Positions 21,211 to 28,949 of a DNA stretch of 34,247 nt are shown one piece after another. The translations under genes and the position numbers were made by a program. The notes below the pieces were generated by a model. The model ran no database searches, had not been told where the DNA came from, and saw nothing but the letters and a program-made list of their open reading frames with translations. This DNA is from a virus, in IMG/VR virus record IMGVR_UViG_3300025141_012580, positions 1 to 34,247 of that record. One strand, given 5' to 3'. Position 1 is the stretch's first letter. Each line of letters starts with the position of its first letter.

Positions 21211-24200
21211 TTAATCATCAAAAGAAGCACCACTCTTTGTAATAATGAAGTCAATAGCAATGAACTCAATTGCTCTTGCTGGCTTCAGATAAATTTGAGC
21301 GTATAGAATGTTTCTATCAATCAAATCGTCTGTAGTCGTTGTCTCATCGAGCTTGACCAAGAAATCAGTTAAACCAAACCGGGACTGCACATCAGACAAG
21401 AATGTTTCCGCTCTACTTCTAAACGAATCCCAAGTAGCTTGGACATTTTGACCAAACAGTGTTGTGTGAGCAATTAAAGAAATCTCTTTCTTAACATATA
21501 ACAACAAGCGACGAACATTGATTCTATCTAGTGCAGATGGCACCAGCTGTAGTGTCTTCTGTCCAAACACTACCAAACCCTCCGAAGGGAATTTGGCGAT
21601 AGGATTAACGCTTCGTTCATATAAATCATCACGGTCGCTAGAAGTAAGGCGCTCTCTGACATTTAAAATCTTTAAGCCGGCTGCGCCCGATCGGGCGCCC
21701 TGGCTAGTCAGTCCGCCGCGAACAAATCCTGCGGGGGCAAACCAAAGCTCTGCCTTAGACTGAGAGCCTCCCATAACTCCAACTCCTACCACCGATGGCG
21801 GGGCCCACAATCTCTGACCTGTTCTATTATCTCGGACCTGAACCCATGGATAATAGGCACAACCATAACTATTGTCAAGCTCTCTGTCTTTAAGCTTGCT
21901 GACGATATCCTTTATAGTTCCGCGTCTGTTGACCTCTGTCGCGTTCGATTCGGTGTATGGCACAAAACCACCCTCGACATCGATAACTGCCAAGGCGTCG
22001 GCACGGTCGGAACAAGTTGTAATCATCTTCTTTGTTAGATTGCGTTCAGTCAGCCCGGGCATCGATAGAATATTGTATTCAACATATTCTGGATCGGACA
22101 AGGTCTCAATTGCTCGGAGTACTGTGTTATATCCATAGTTTGTTGTCCTGTCTGCCGATGCGTCATCGAGATACGAATTTCTAAAGGGCTCTCTCTCTTG
22201 AATATCTAAGCCATCGTGACCGCCGTGGAATAAGGTTGTAAACTGGCCGTATCCTAAGTCCACTAATCCCAAGCTTCCTGTGTGGAAGGCGCCGGACACT
22301 GCAGTCCAACTTTTTCCATCTGGCGCTGGGCGGACAGTTAAAGCGGTAGAGTCTGTACTAGATTGCCTAGAGCCGGAAACATAGTATGCCTTTGGCTGCG
22401 TTACATTGTTGCTGGTGATGCCAGCATTGTATTCTAATTGTACATCGTCCAAAGTAAAGATCCAGGCATATTCCATATCATAGCTGTACGGGTCGTCTTC
22501 GTAAGCTGCGTAATAAGAAGGCAATCTCCTAAGCGTGTCAACAACGCCAGACTGTAACTGTAATGTTGGCGTATCATCGGAGTCGCTTGTAAGCTTGGAC
22601 CACTCGACTCCCATGTGAGAGTGGTGATCGGTGGTGCCATAGGAGTTGGCCTTGGCAACAAGTCGAGGGGCCGGGAACTCAAAGCTCCATCTACTGGCGT
22701 CACTTCCTAAAGAAACTTCGTATTGGCTAGCGTCTGGAACATCTCCTAGGGTCGAAGTAATTGTGTCCGGACCGTTGGCGTCAATCATGAAGTTTGGAAT
22801 CGCACCGGATGCCTCAACAAATGCATTGGCGAAGGCAGTGTCTGTACCGCCAGAGAACCCAGAAGTCGTGACATTGCTTAATCCGTCGGTGATCGTAGTA
22901 TTGCCAACTGTACCTTTAACGGTCTGCGTTAAGGTGAGTACATTGCTCGCAGCAGAAACGGTGATTGTTCCATTGTGACCATTCGCAGCTGCAATACAGT
23001 TCGCAAGAGACGCTGCTATAGCCGTAGCTCCGCCAGAGGAGCGCGCGAATTCGGGCGGTGAAGCGCTCGTATCCTCCGAAGTGGCGGCAGTATATGCCAC
23101 GCTTCTGCCTGCGGAGTCAATTAGCGTAAGAGTCTCGGAGGCGGAGGCTGCACCATTAACGGTTATCGTTGCTGTTGCAGCAGTTCCGGCGCCGGGTGAG
23201 ACGATTCCACTGGTGGAATTTACAAGCATGAAAGGCTTGAATCTTGGAGGACCATAGACCCCAAATGGCAATAACTCGGGAGCGACTGAGCCTCGCTTGA
23301 CGGACTCGTTCATTTCGATTCGTATATAGTCCGACATATTGTCATATGTGCCGTATTCTCTCGCGCGAACATTTACCGCATCCCATTGTACATATCTATC
23401 ACCAATTTTCTTAGCAATATAGTTTTCAGAATTAGGATCTAAGCTGCAGCCTGAGAAGGTTTCTACCGCTGTATCTGGCGAGTCTGGAGAGTTGATATAC
23501 CTCAGTACGACATCGAAACTTCCATACAAATATTTTGTATTATTAGACTTCTTGAGATTTTCAATCGATATTTTCATATTATTCTGCAGCCATTCTCCGT
23601 GGCCGCGGCCATGAAATCGGAAGAGCTTCTGTGCAGTGAGTGCATTATAATTTGATGGAGTACCGGTGTCCTGGGCAATGTACCAGCCAGTTTTCGCATC
23701 AGTATATCCCTCTCGATGCTGCTGCCACTCTGCATTTGAATTACCTAGGCCAAGGATTATGCCCATTTGGTAGCCGGCGTTTCCGCTGATTTCCGTTACA
23801 AGCTCTTGAACTTGCTGTTCATATGTTTCGCCAAGCCAATATGTTTTTCTGTCTCCGGAGGCCTCTGTAGTTCCGTTCGTCGCAGTAGGGTCCATGTTGA
23901 ATACGCCAGAATCTCTAATATGTCTTCCGGTATCGCCTTGAGTAAAATCAAAAACATGTTCCGAGGTAGTTCCTGCGCTGTCTGCTATAACTACCGTAAA
24001 TGTGGACGGATTGTCGCCGTCATTCGACCTGGATTTGACCACGCCGGCTGCGCCGGAGACCTCGGCCATCGCAGTATTAATTGCTGGGCCCTTCAGATAT
24101 ATTGCACCTTCTGTCAAATACCAAACAGCGGCCAAGGATCCAGTATAGTTCAGTGCGGTGGGAGTGCCAGATGGTGTTGTAGAAGTTGCTCCGTCTCCGG

Positions 24201-24672
24201 AACCACTGGCCACTATGAATAGTCCATAGGCGCCACCGTTTGAAGAGTAGGCTGTCGTATTGTTTAAAGCAGAGGCGGCGTGAGTTACAGAGGTTCCGCT
24301 AGAGTTCTTAGTATCCCAGCCGGCCTTTCCGGCGGTGGTTGCGCTCTGATCTTGTTCGCCCAATAATCTAAAAACGGTCGCAGGCGCGACTCCGGATTGA
24401 AGCCAAGCTTCCACTGCATATGCGCCATAAGTGGGGCCTCCATGTGGGTTCCCTCTCCAAGAATCGGTATCGCTACCGCCGGGGTGGGGTGGTCCAAATA
24501 TTTTTATAAAATCAGAATAACTGGTCACCGTTATGGGGCGCATCGCAGGACCCCTCTGATAGCGGCCAATAATTGCCGGCCCTCTCTCTGGCCGCGTGGG
24601 GGTGAGTACGGACTCATCTATCTCCCTAAGAAAAATTCCAGGCGATACAAACCTATAACCTTTAACTGACAT
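21211..24672 (-). CDS. Tail sheath protein (gp18-like), enlarged
   Basis: This is the contractile sheath subunit of 1153 residues. The N-terminus KGYRFVSPGIFLREIDES is the classic sheath start, followed by RGPAIIGRYQRGPAMRPI and FIKIFGPP. The C-terminal third (about 850-1150) is the conserved core: MPGLTERNLTKKMI, DALAVIDVEGG, YPWVQVRD, APPSVVGVGVM, LNVRERLTSSDRDDLYERSVNPI, and INVRRLLLYVKKEI. Compared with T4 gp18 (659 residues) it carries large insertions. One, at about residues 485-615, is a separate beta-rich domain (ATITVNGAASASETLTLIDS ... KGTVGNTTI ... FSGGTD) of a type seen as a decoration module in phage structural proteins. The start follows the gp15-like gene by 120 bases; AAGGAG lies upstream. 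The identification is firm. Confidence 0.93.
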   Translation of the reverse strand: MSVKGYRFVSPGIFLREIDESVLTPTRPERGPAIIGRYQRGPAMRPITVTSYSDFIKIFGPPHPGGSDTDSWRGNPHGGPTYGAYAVEAWLQSGVAPATVFRLLGEQDQSATTAGKAGWDTKNSSGTSVTHAASALNNTTAYSSNGGAYGLFIVASGSGDGATSTTPSGTPTALNYTGSLAAVWYLTEGAIYLKGPAINTAMAEVSGAAGVVKSRSNDGDNPSTFTVVIADSAGTTSEHVFDFTQGDTGRHIRDSGVFNMDPTATNGTTEASGDRKTYWLGETYEQQVQELVTEISGNAGYQMGIILGLGNSNAEWQQHREGYTDAKTGWYIAQDTGTPSNYNALTAQKLFRFHGRGHGEWLQNNMKISIENLKKSNNTKYLYGSFDVVLRYINSPDSPDTAVETFSGCSLDPNSENYIAKKIGDRYVQWDAVNVRAREYGTYDNMSDYIRIEMNESVKRGSVAPELLPFGVYGPPRFKPFMLVNSTSGIVSPGAGTAATATITVNGAASASETLTLIDSAGRSVAYTAATSEDTSASPPEFARSSGGATAIAASLANCIAAANGHNGTITVSAASNVLTLTQTVKGTVGNTTITDGLSNVTTSGFSGGTDTAFANAFVEASGAIPNFMIDANGPDTITSTLGDVPDASQYEVSLGSDASRWSFEFPAPRLVAKANSYGTTDHHSHMGVEWSKLTSDSDDTPTLQLQSGVVDTLRRLPSYYAAYEDDPYSYDMEYAWIFTLDDVQLEYNAGITSNNVTQPKAYYVSGSRQSSTDSTALTVRPAPDGKSWTAVSGAFHTGSLGLVDLGYGQFTTLFHGGHDGLDIQEREPFRNSYLDDASADRTTNYGYNTVLRAIETLSDPEYVEYNILSMPGLTERNLTKKMITTCSDRADALAVIDVEGGFVPYTESNATEVNRRGTIKDIVSKLKDRELDNSYGCAYYPWVQVRDNRTGQRLWAPPSVVGVGVMGGSQSKAELWFAPAGFVRGGLTSQGARSGAAGLKILNVRERLTSSDRDDLYERSVNPIAKFPSEGLVVFGQKTLQLVPSALDRINVRRLLLYVKKEISLIAHTTLFGQNVQATWDSFRSRAETFLSDVQSRFGLTDFLVKLDETTTTDDLIDRNILYAQIYLKPARAIEFIAIDFIITKSGASFDD

Positions 24673-24792
24673 TCCGTGTTGACTCCTTATATCAAAAAAA
24701 ATAAATAATCTATTGTGTATAGTACACTATTTTATCGTTAGTAAATAGTTCTGAAAATGTTGAAAGTCCAAAATTACTATTGAATAGATAAA
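24673..24792 (-). promoter_or_regulatory. Sheath leader region with inverted repeats
   Basis: This 120-base gap lies between the gp15-like stop and the sheath start. On the minus strand it holds AACTATTTA (24750-24742), whose ACTATTT half can pair with AAATAGT about ten bases on. A GTGTA-CTA-TACAC hairpin follows, then a TATACA that could be a -10. The combination suggests a promoter or mRNA structure for the abundant sheath protein, but no convincing -35/-10 pair is present. Confidence 0.35.
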
Positions 24793-25653
24793 TTAAAACT
24801 CTCGGTAATCTTTGTCCTTATCTAAATAGGGATTAATATCGCCCAAAGCTGACCTTTCTCTAGATATCCTTATTTCTGCTGTGTTCTCTTTTACTACAAC
24901 TTTTGGCTTATCATCGTTTTTGTCAGAGCCCATTATATATCCCAACACTTTTACGGTTACTGAAGTCTCATAACTCTTCTCGCTCTCGCCGATGTTTGTA
25001 ATATTGTTTTTTTGTCCATATGATGCCTCAATAAAGGCTTCATACACATGCCCATCAGCCTTTATAATTACTGAGTTTATGGCAGAGCTATTTGGCTTGT
25101 TGATAAATGTTGAAATAACCTCATTCATCTGCTGTAAATAATCGGTTTTAATTGTAATAGTATATACCACATTCAGGTACACGGGTATAGGCACTAATAT
25201 TGTTTCATAAACAACTTTTGTATTCTTCGTTCGCGAAGTGACGCTATCATTAGCATTGATTGTCTGATTTGCAAAGTTAGATGTTTTCTTTTGCTCAATG
25301 CGACGATTAATTTTTCTAACTCCGCCCCTGACCGATGACATATCTTCATTAGAATAGTTTATATTATCGGGCAGTGCGGCATAATGCCCCCCCTTGTCGT
25401 TCGGATCTTTAACAATGGAAACTTTTTCCACAGATATGATTGGGCGTTTAAGCGCTCCAGTAGAATCTCTCAGATCCTTGTCATTTTTAATTTGAAAGGC
25501 GCGCTCGGCTGATAACCATATAACTGGTACTTTATCCCAGCCCTTGTTCGTGGTCGCATGCGCATTAACATCTTCGTTAATCCATGTGAAAAAAGCTCGA
25601 TCAATTGTTTCAATGGTCGAGGGCATAAATTCATATTCTTTAATCTTAGACAT
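24793..25653 (-). CDS. Tail terminator / sheath stabiliser (gp15-like)
   Basis: This protein of 286 residues probably caps the tube and sheath at the head-proximal end and joins the tail to the neck. Resemblance to T4 gp15 is visible in the strand VPVIWLSAERAFQIKND followed by KRPIISVEKVSI (near residues 42-82; gp15 has VPITYASKEHF, then ILPRI). It is also visible in VYLNVVYTITIKTDYLQQMN before EVISTFINKP (157-187; gp15 has IYELSIFTRYEDDMFQIVEQ). The C-terminal tail is charged. Position between gp14-like and sheath genes agrees with T4 gene order. GGAGG overlaps the stop of the gp14-like gene just upstream. Similarity is low, so the name rests on pattern plus synteny. Confidence 0.75.
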   Translation of the reverse strand: MSKIKEYEFMPSTIETIDRAFFTWINEDVNAHATTNKGWDKVPVIWLSAERAFQIKNDKDLRDSTGALKRPIISVEKVSIVKDPNDKGGHYAALPDNINYSNEDMSSVRGGVRKINRRIEQKKTSNFANQTINANDSVTSRTKNTKVVYETILVPIPVYLNVVYTITIKTDYLQQMNEVISTFINKPNSSAINSVIIKADGHVYEAFIEASYGQKNNITNIGESEKSYETSVTVKVLGYIMGSDKNDDKPKVVVKENTAEIRISRERSALGDINPYLDKDKDYREF

Positions 25654-25664
25654 AATACAGCCTC

Positions 25665-26153
25665 CTACAGTGCATCAAATAGTCCCTCTCTCGCCTTAAC
25701 ACACTTCGCGGAGATCTCCATTTTGTGCTCGGCTTGACCAAATATTTGTCTGGGCTCTGATAATGTAACAATCTCATAGTATATACTACCATAAACCACA
25801 AAGTCGCCCTCTCTAACATAAAGCTCTTGGTCTTCAGTGAGTCGTCTCTTGTGAAAATGCACAGTTATAGAAGAGGTCTTATCTAATCCGGTATTTCCCG
25901 TCTCTGTCCGAAGGCCTTCCCAGTCGACGAGGGCATACACTCTTATTGGGGGGAGAAAGGTTTTTTCTATTGCTTCGCCGTACAGATCGTGAAAGTTCGT
26001 CCTCATCAGATCTATCGGATAATAAACCACCTGTTGTCCGACGACGCGCTCAATTAGTTCATCATTAACCTGCTTGACAAGATCTCGCTCTTTTTTACCG
26101 GCGAATAGCGGCGGAGGAGGTTGTTCTGGTTGTTTCCATTTGTTGCCTGCCAT
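25665..26153 (-). CDS. Neck protein (gp14-like head completion)
   Basis: This protein of 162 residues is probably part of the neck that seals the head after packaging. After a Pro-rich start (residues 8-15) comes a helix, then VVGQQVVYYPIDL (like the gp14 segment GVECYYVPREY). Next come a DKTSSITVHFHKR strand and REGDFVVYGSIYYEIVTLSE, then PRQIFGQAEHKMEISAKCV. The last part parallels gp14 KEGDLIYFPMDNSLFEI...LGQ...KIQAGKF. T4 gp14 is longer (256 residues). The gene lies between gp13-like and gp15-like genes, exactly as in T4. AAGGAG precedes the ATG by 13 bases. Confidence 0.75.
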   Translation of the reverse strand: MAGNKWKQPEQPPPPLFAGKKERDLVKQVNDELIERVVGQQVVYYPIDLMRTNFHDLYGEAIEKTFLPPIRVYALVDWEGLRTETGNTGLDKTSSITVHFHKRRLTEDQELYVREGDFVVYGSIYYEIVTLSEPRQIFGQAEHKMEISAKCVKAREGLFDAL

Positions 26154-26168
26154 CGGTCGTTATTCTCC

Positions 26169-27440
26169 TTATCCTACAATAATTGGCAAAGGCACCTTCT
26201 CTTGTATGGCCCTAGCTGTATCCGTAATCGATGCGTCCTTCTCCATAAGCTTGGCATAAGTAAGCTCGTCAAGAGTTGTTTTAAGCTCTTCGCGAAGCTT
26301 GTCCTGCTCTTCTCTACCTTCCGCAATTAATGCCGGGCCATTTAGCGTTAATGATTCTCCCGGTATTGGAATTGCTGCGAATTTGCTTCGAACTTGGCCC
26401 AATATTTCTTTCGTTAGTGCTAAGGCGAATCTTCTAATCCACTGTTTCCCGATTGCATTAATATTTTTATAAGGGATGTTTTCGAATGGAAGCGTATTCA
26501 TGTTATTGATACCATGAGTTCCCGACTGTCGTGTTGAGTCTTCTTCCCATGGATTTTCATCAATTGTAAATTGAAACCAAATCTGTGAGGGGCTCACAGA
26601 AGAGGGTTTTGGATATATTCTTATATTATTATCTTTGAGTTCATATGAATAGTGCGAAACCCTAGTCCATATGTTGTCCTCGAACTGCATTGCTTGGAGC
26701 TTGTTGTGCCATGCGGGAATCAACTCGAATGTAGAATCGTCCGCGTACATACCGTAAGAAGACATATTTCCCACTGTATTGATCCCGCCATAGTATCCAA
26801 AAAACCTCCACATGGCATGTGGAGTTTTAAAAAACACTTTTTTAATCCGAATCTTTTTGCCAGGTTCATTAACTTTATCTGTAAATAATTCTCCCGTGGC
26901 ATCGGCAACAATTTTCTGCAAGTCATAGTCTTGCTGGCCGCTCTGAGTTGAAAAAGAAGCAGAATATTCAGTTCTGTCGCCGCCCAAGCCGGCGCGTTGC
27001 GCAATTCCGTCAGAAACTCGGCGCTCATAAGAAAGCGTATATTTAGGATATTTAAGCGCCACTGCTCGATCGGTCTGGTTCGACCCAGACAAAGAATCGC
27101 CAGAAACTAGTCTACCCTGATGATCAAAGCTGCCCGTGGTTGAGCCCAGCAAATCCGATAATACATTCTTAGACTGATGTATGTTAATTATATACGAATA
27201 TTCTAGTACGGCTTCCTCATATGCAGCGTACACATTGCCGGCAGTTAGCTCAATATCTAGAACATCTCCACCAAGCTTCTTAAAGGTATAAGCTACCTGT
27301 TCGGAGGCGCCGGATAAGAAATCTACGGATCCCGTATACATACCGTATGGTAGCGAATCTGCGACAAGAGAGGTGCTCCCTGTCGACGGGAGTACAACGG
27401 CGCTTAATTGGCTGGCCGGTGTGAGCGTTGGGTATGACAT
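26169..27440 (-). CDS. Neck protein (gp13-like head completion)
   Basis: This protein of 423 residues should form the neck with the gp14-like protein. The diagnostic region is C-terminal: WIRRFALALTKEILGQVRSK followed by FAAIPIPGESLTLNGPALIA, then a helix with EEQDKLREEL. This W-x-RxxALAxxKExLGxxRSKFxxIPIPGxxxxLNG pattern is typical of gp13-like proteins of T4-related phages. The N-terminal half includes VYAAYEEAVLEYSYIINIHQ and strands such as KKIRIKKVFF. Earlier residues (1-60) are Ser/Gly-rich. GGAGG precedes the ATG. It is followed by the gp14-like gene after 15 bases. Confidence 0.85.
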   Translation of the reverse strand: MSYPTLTPASQLSAVVLPSTGSTSLVADSLPYGMYTGSVDFLSGASEQVAYTFKKLGGDVLDIELTAGNVYAAYEEAVLEYSYIINIHQSKNVLSDLLGSTTGSFDHQGRLVSGDSLSGSNQTDRAVALKYPKYTLSYERRVSDGIAQRAGLGGDRTEYSASFSTQSGQQDYDLQKIVADATGELFTDKVNEPGKKIRIKKVFFKTPHAMWRFFGYYGGINTVGNMSSYGMYADDSTFELIPAWHNKLQAMQFEDNIWTRVSHYSYELKDNNIRIYPKPSSVSPSQIWFQFTIDENPWEEDSTRQSGTHGINNMNTLPFENIPYKNINAIGKQWIRRFALALTKEILGQVRSKFAAIPIPGESLTLNGPALIAEGREEQDKLREELKTTLDELTYAKLMEKDASITDTARAIQEKVPLPIIVG

Positions 27441-27504
27441 ACATGAATCCTCCTATGCCTAATTAGTTCAGCAAAGGAGAAACCGGCTCTTTATTGAAAC
27501 AGAA

Positions 27505-27768
27505 TTATTGTTTCGTTGTCTTTTTAACTTTTCTATTAGTAGTCCTACGGGTGACGGTCTTCGTCACTTTTCTTTTCAGGGGCAGGGGTGTTTCTACAAG
27601 CTCGATAGTTGAAGTCTTGTCTGCTACTGCCTTGTTTGTTTCTTCGACCGTCTCGATAGTCTGATCCACTTGTTCGACCAGTTCTTGTGTCCTTCTAACT
27701 TGCTCCAGCCAAGCTGCTCGTTTGGTATTGTATTTATTGCTTGTTAAGATTCTTCTTTTTTTGCCCAT
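27505..27768 (-). CDS. Small charged coiled-coil protein
   Basis: This protein of 87 residues is of unknown function. The N-terminus is basic (KKRRILTSNKYNTKR). Residues 17-60 form an acidic coiled coil with heptad-like valines and leucines (LEQVRRTQELVEQVDQTIET). The C-terminal 25 residues are strongly basic (LKRKVTKTVTRRTTNRKVKK), suggesting nucleic-acid or capsid-interior contacts. GGGAGG lies 7 bases before the ATG. It stands alone between a strong terminator and the gp13-like gene, with an AACTATTTA motif just upstream, so it may begin a transcription unit. A head-associated DNA-binding protein is a guess from charge and position. Confidence 0.65.
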   Translation of the reverse strand: MGKKRRILTSNKYNTKRAAWLEQVRRTQELVEQVDQTIETVEETNKAVADKTSTIELVETPLPLKRKVTKTVTRRTTNRKVKKTTKQ

Positions 27769-27791
27769 AATGTGGCCTCCCTATGTTATAT

Positions 27792-27800
27792 TAAATAGTT
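27792..27800 (-). promoter_or_regulatory. Recurrent AACTATTTA motif upstream of the 87-residue gene
   Basis: An exact copy of the 9-mer lies directly after the UUCG terminator and about 25 bases before the gene start. This is where a new transcription unit would be expected to begin. Confidence 0.35.
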
Positions 27801-27810
27801 CATAAAAAAG

Positions 27811-27835
27811 AAAAACCCCCTTCCGAAGAAGGGGG
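27811..27835 (-). terminator. Strong intrinsic terminator with UUCG loop
   Basis: On the minus strand, CCCCCTTC and GAAGGGGG (8 bp) are closed by TTCG, a C(UUCG)G tetraloop. TTTTTC and a further T run follow. It lies about 50 bases after the LamG-like gene stop and before the 87-residue gene. This is a textbook rho-independent terminator. Confidence 0.92.
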
Positions 27836-27886
27836 CAAAACTTTAAAGGTTTATAATTATATTTTTGAAACTAAGGACTACAATGA

Positions 27887-28801
27887 TTAGCTAAGCTTTC
27901 TGCTGATCTTTTGGTAGTGCACGCGAAGCGCTCTAGCGGCAGATCCTGCATGTGCTCTTACTCCGATGATCGGTATAAGGGCCTTGTTGTTGGTCAACGC
28001 AGCAGACATGTCGGTACCTTTGCCCGTATCAACACCACCAGCAGTAGTAGCCGAAGTGAGACTGTATTGAGCACCATTAACATAAACGCTTACCTGTCTA
28101 CTTGAATCAATCTTGATTTTAAGTCTGTATGTGGTGTCCGCAGCGAGCGTAATCCCCAAATCAGAAATATAATCAGTGCCTCCGATGCTGTGCACGAAGT
28201 GAAGGTTTCCATTAGATGTAAACGCTCCTAAGTCGTCATCAGTACACGAAACAAAGTATGCTTGATCGGTATCGGTGGCGTAAACCCCCGTATCGGTCAA
28301 CTTAAGGCCAGCGAATATTGAGTAAGTGGTAATGGTACCACCAGTTGTAATGGCACAAGACCATTCAACCTCGTTTTGACTGTCCCAAATACCCGCAAGA
28401 CCCCAAGCACTTTGGTTGGTGTCTTCGTGTGGCTGAATCATCATCTCATGATTGTCGGAAGTACCAGTAGTAAGGGTAATTCCCGGATAATCGTGATCAA
28501 AGGTAACCAAAGCGGTTGTCGCTCCGGAACCTGCAACCTCGAAGTTTCTATTCGCGACACTTCTAGCTAAAATCAACGCATCGTTATCACTGTGTGACGC
28601 GTCTGCGTTTGTAAGCGGTGCAGCCGCTACAGCATTCAACGCTGGTCTCTGCAAGAAAGGCTCAAAAAGCTCATATCTATCTGATCCTGCCTGTGGATCG
28701 GTCTTGGAATCAAAGGTTGTGTTACCAACTGTGGTTGGGGCGCCCTCCGACATTTTTTCAAAAACGGCCTCCATGCGGCCTAAACTCATTCTTCTTCCCA
28801 T
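27887..28801 (-). CDS. LamG-like virion protein (304 aa), possible head decoration
   Basis: This protein of 304 residues is probably on the capsid or neck surface. The first 60 residues are helical and polar (SLGRMEAVFEKMSEG). The rest is beta-rich with a jelly-roll (concanavalin/LamG) pattern: EVEWSCAITTG, YSIFAGLKL, AYFVSCTDDD, LHFVHSIGGTDY, TTYRLKIKIDSSRQVSVYVN and GAQYSL. The TYRLKIxID...VxVYVNG strand pair is typical of such sandwiches. A glycan-binding or stabilising role is inferred from the fold and from its place directly after the capsid gene. Terminators flank it on both sides, and GGAGG precedes the ATG, so it should be a highly expressed single-gene unit. Confidence 0.75.
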   Translation of the reverse strand: MGRRMSLGRMEAVFEKMSEGAPTTVGNTTFDSKTDPQAGSDRYELFEPFLQRPALNAVAAAPLTNADASHSDNDALILARSVANRNFEVAGSGATTALVTFDHDYPGITLTTGTSDNHEMMIQPHEDTNQSAWGLAGIWDSQNEVEWSCAITTGGTITTYSIFAGLKLTDTGVYATDTDQAYFVSCTDDDLGAFTSNGNLHFVHSIGGTDYISDLGITLAADTTYRLKIKIDSSRQVSVYVNGAQYSLTSATTAGGVDTGKGTDMSAALTNNKALIPIIGVRAHAGSAARALRVHYQKISRKLS

Positions 28802-28898
28802 ATTTATTTCCTCCTATAATAAATTAAAATATGTTCGGAAATGAAGCAAAAGCTCCATCTCCTTCTTTCACCTATAAGTAGGGCCACGATACAAGAAA

Positions 28899-28922
28899 GC
28901 CCCCGACTTTTTTGCCGGGGGC
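28899..28922 (-). terminator. Intrinsic terminator after the major capsid gene
   Basis: The arms GCCCCCG and CGGGGGC, extended by a C-G pair past one mismatch, enclose an A6 loop on the minus strand and are followed by TTTCTT. It lies 28 bases after the capsid stop. The opposite strand has TTAACTTTTT, so it may also stop plus-strand transcription. Confidence 0.88.
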
Positions 28923-28949
28923 TTAACTTTTTCTTTAACTTAGTGTTTA

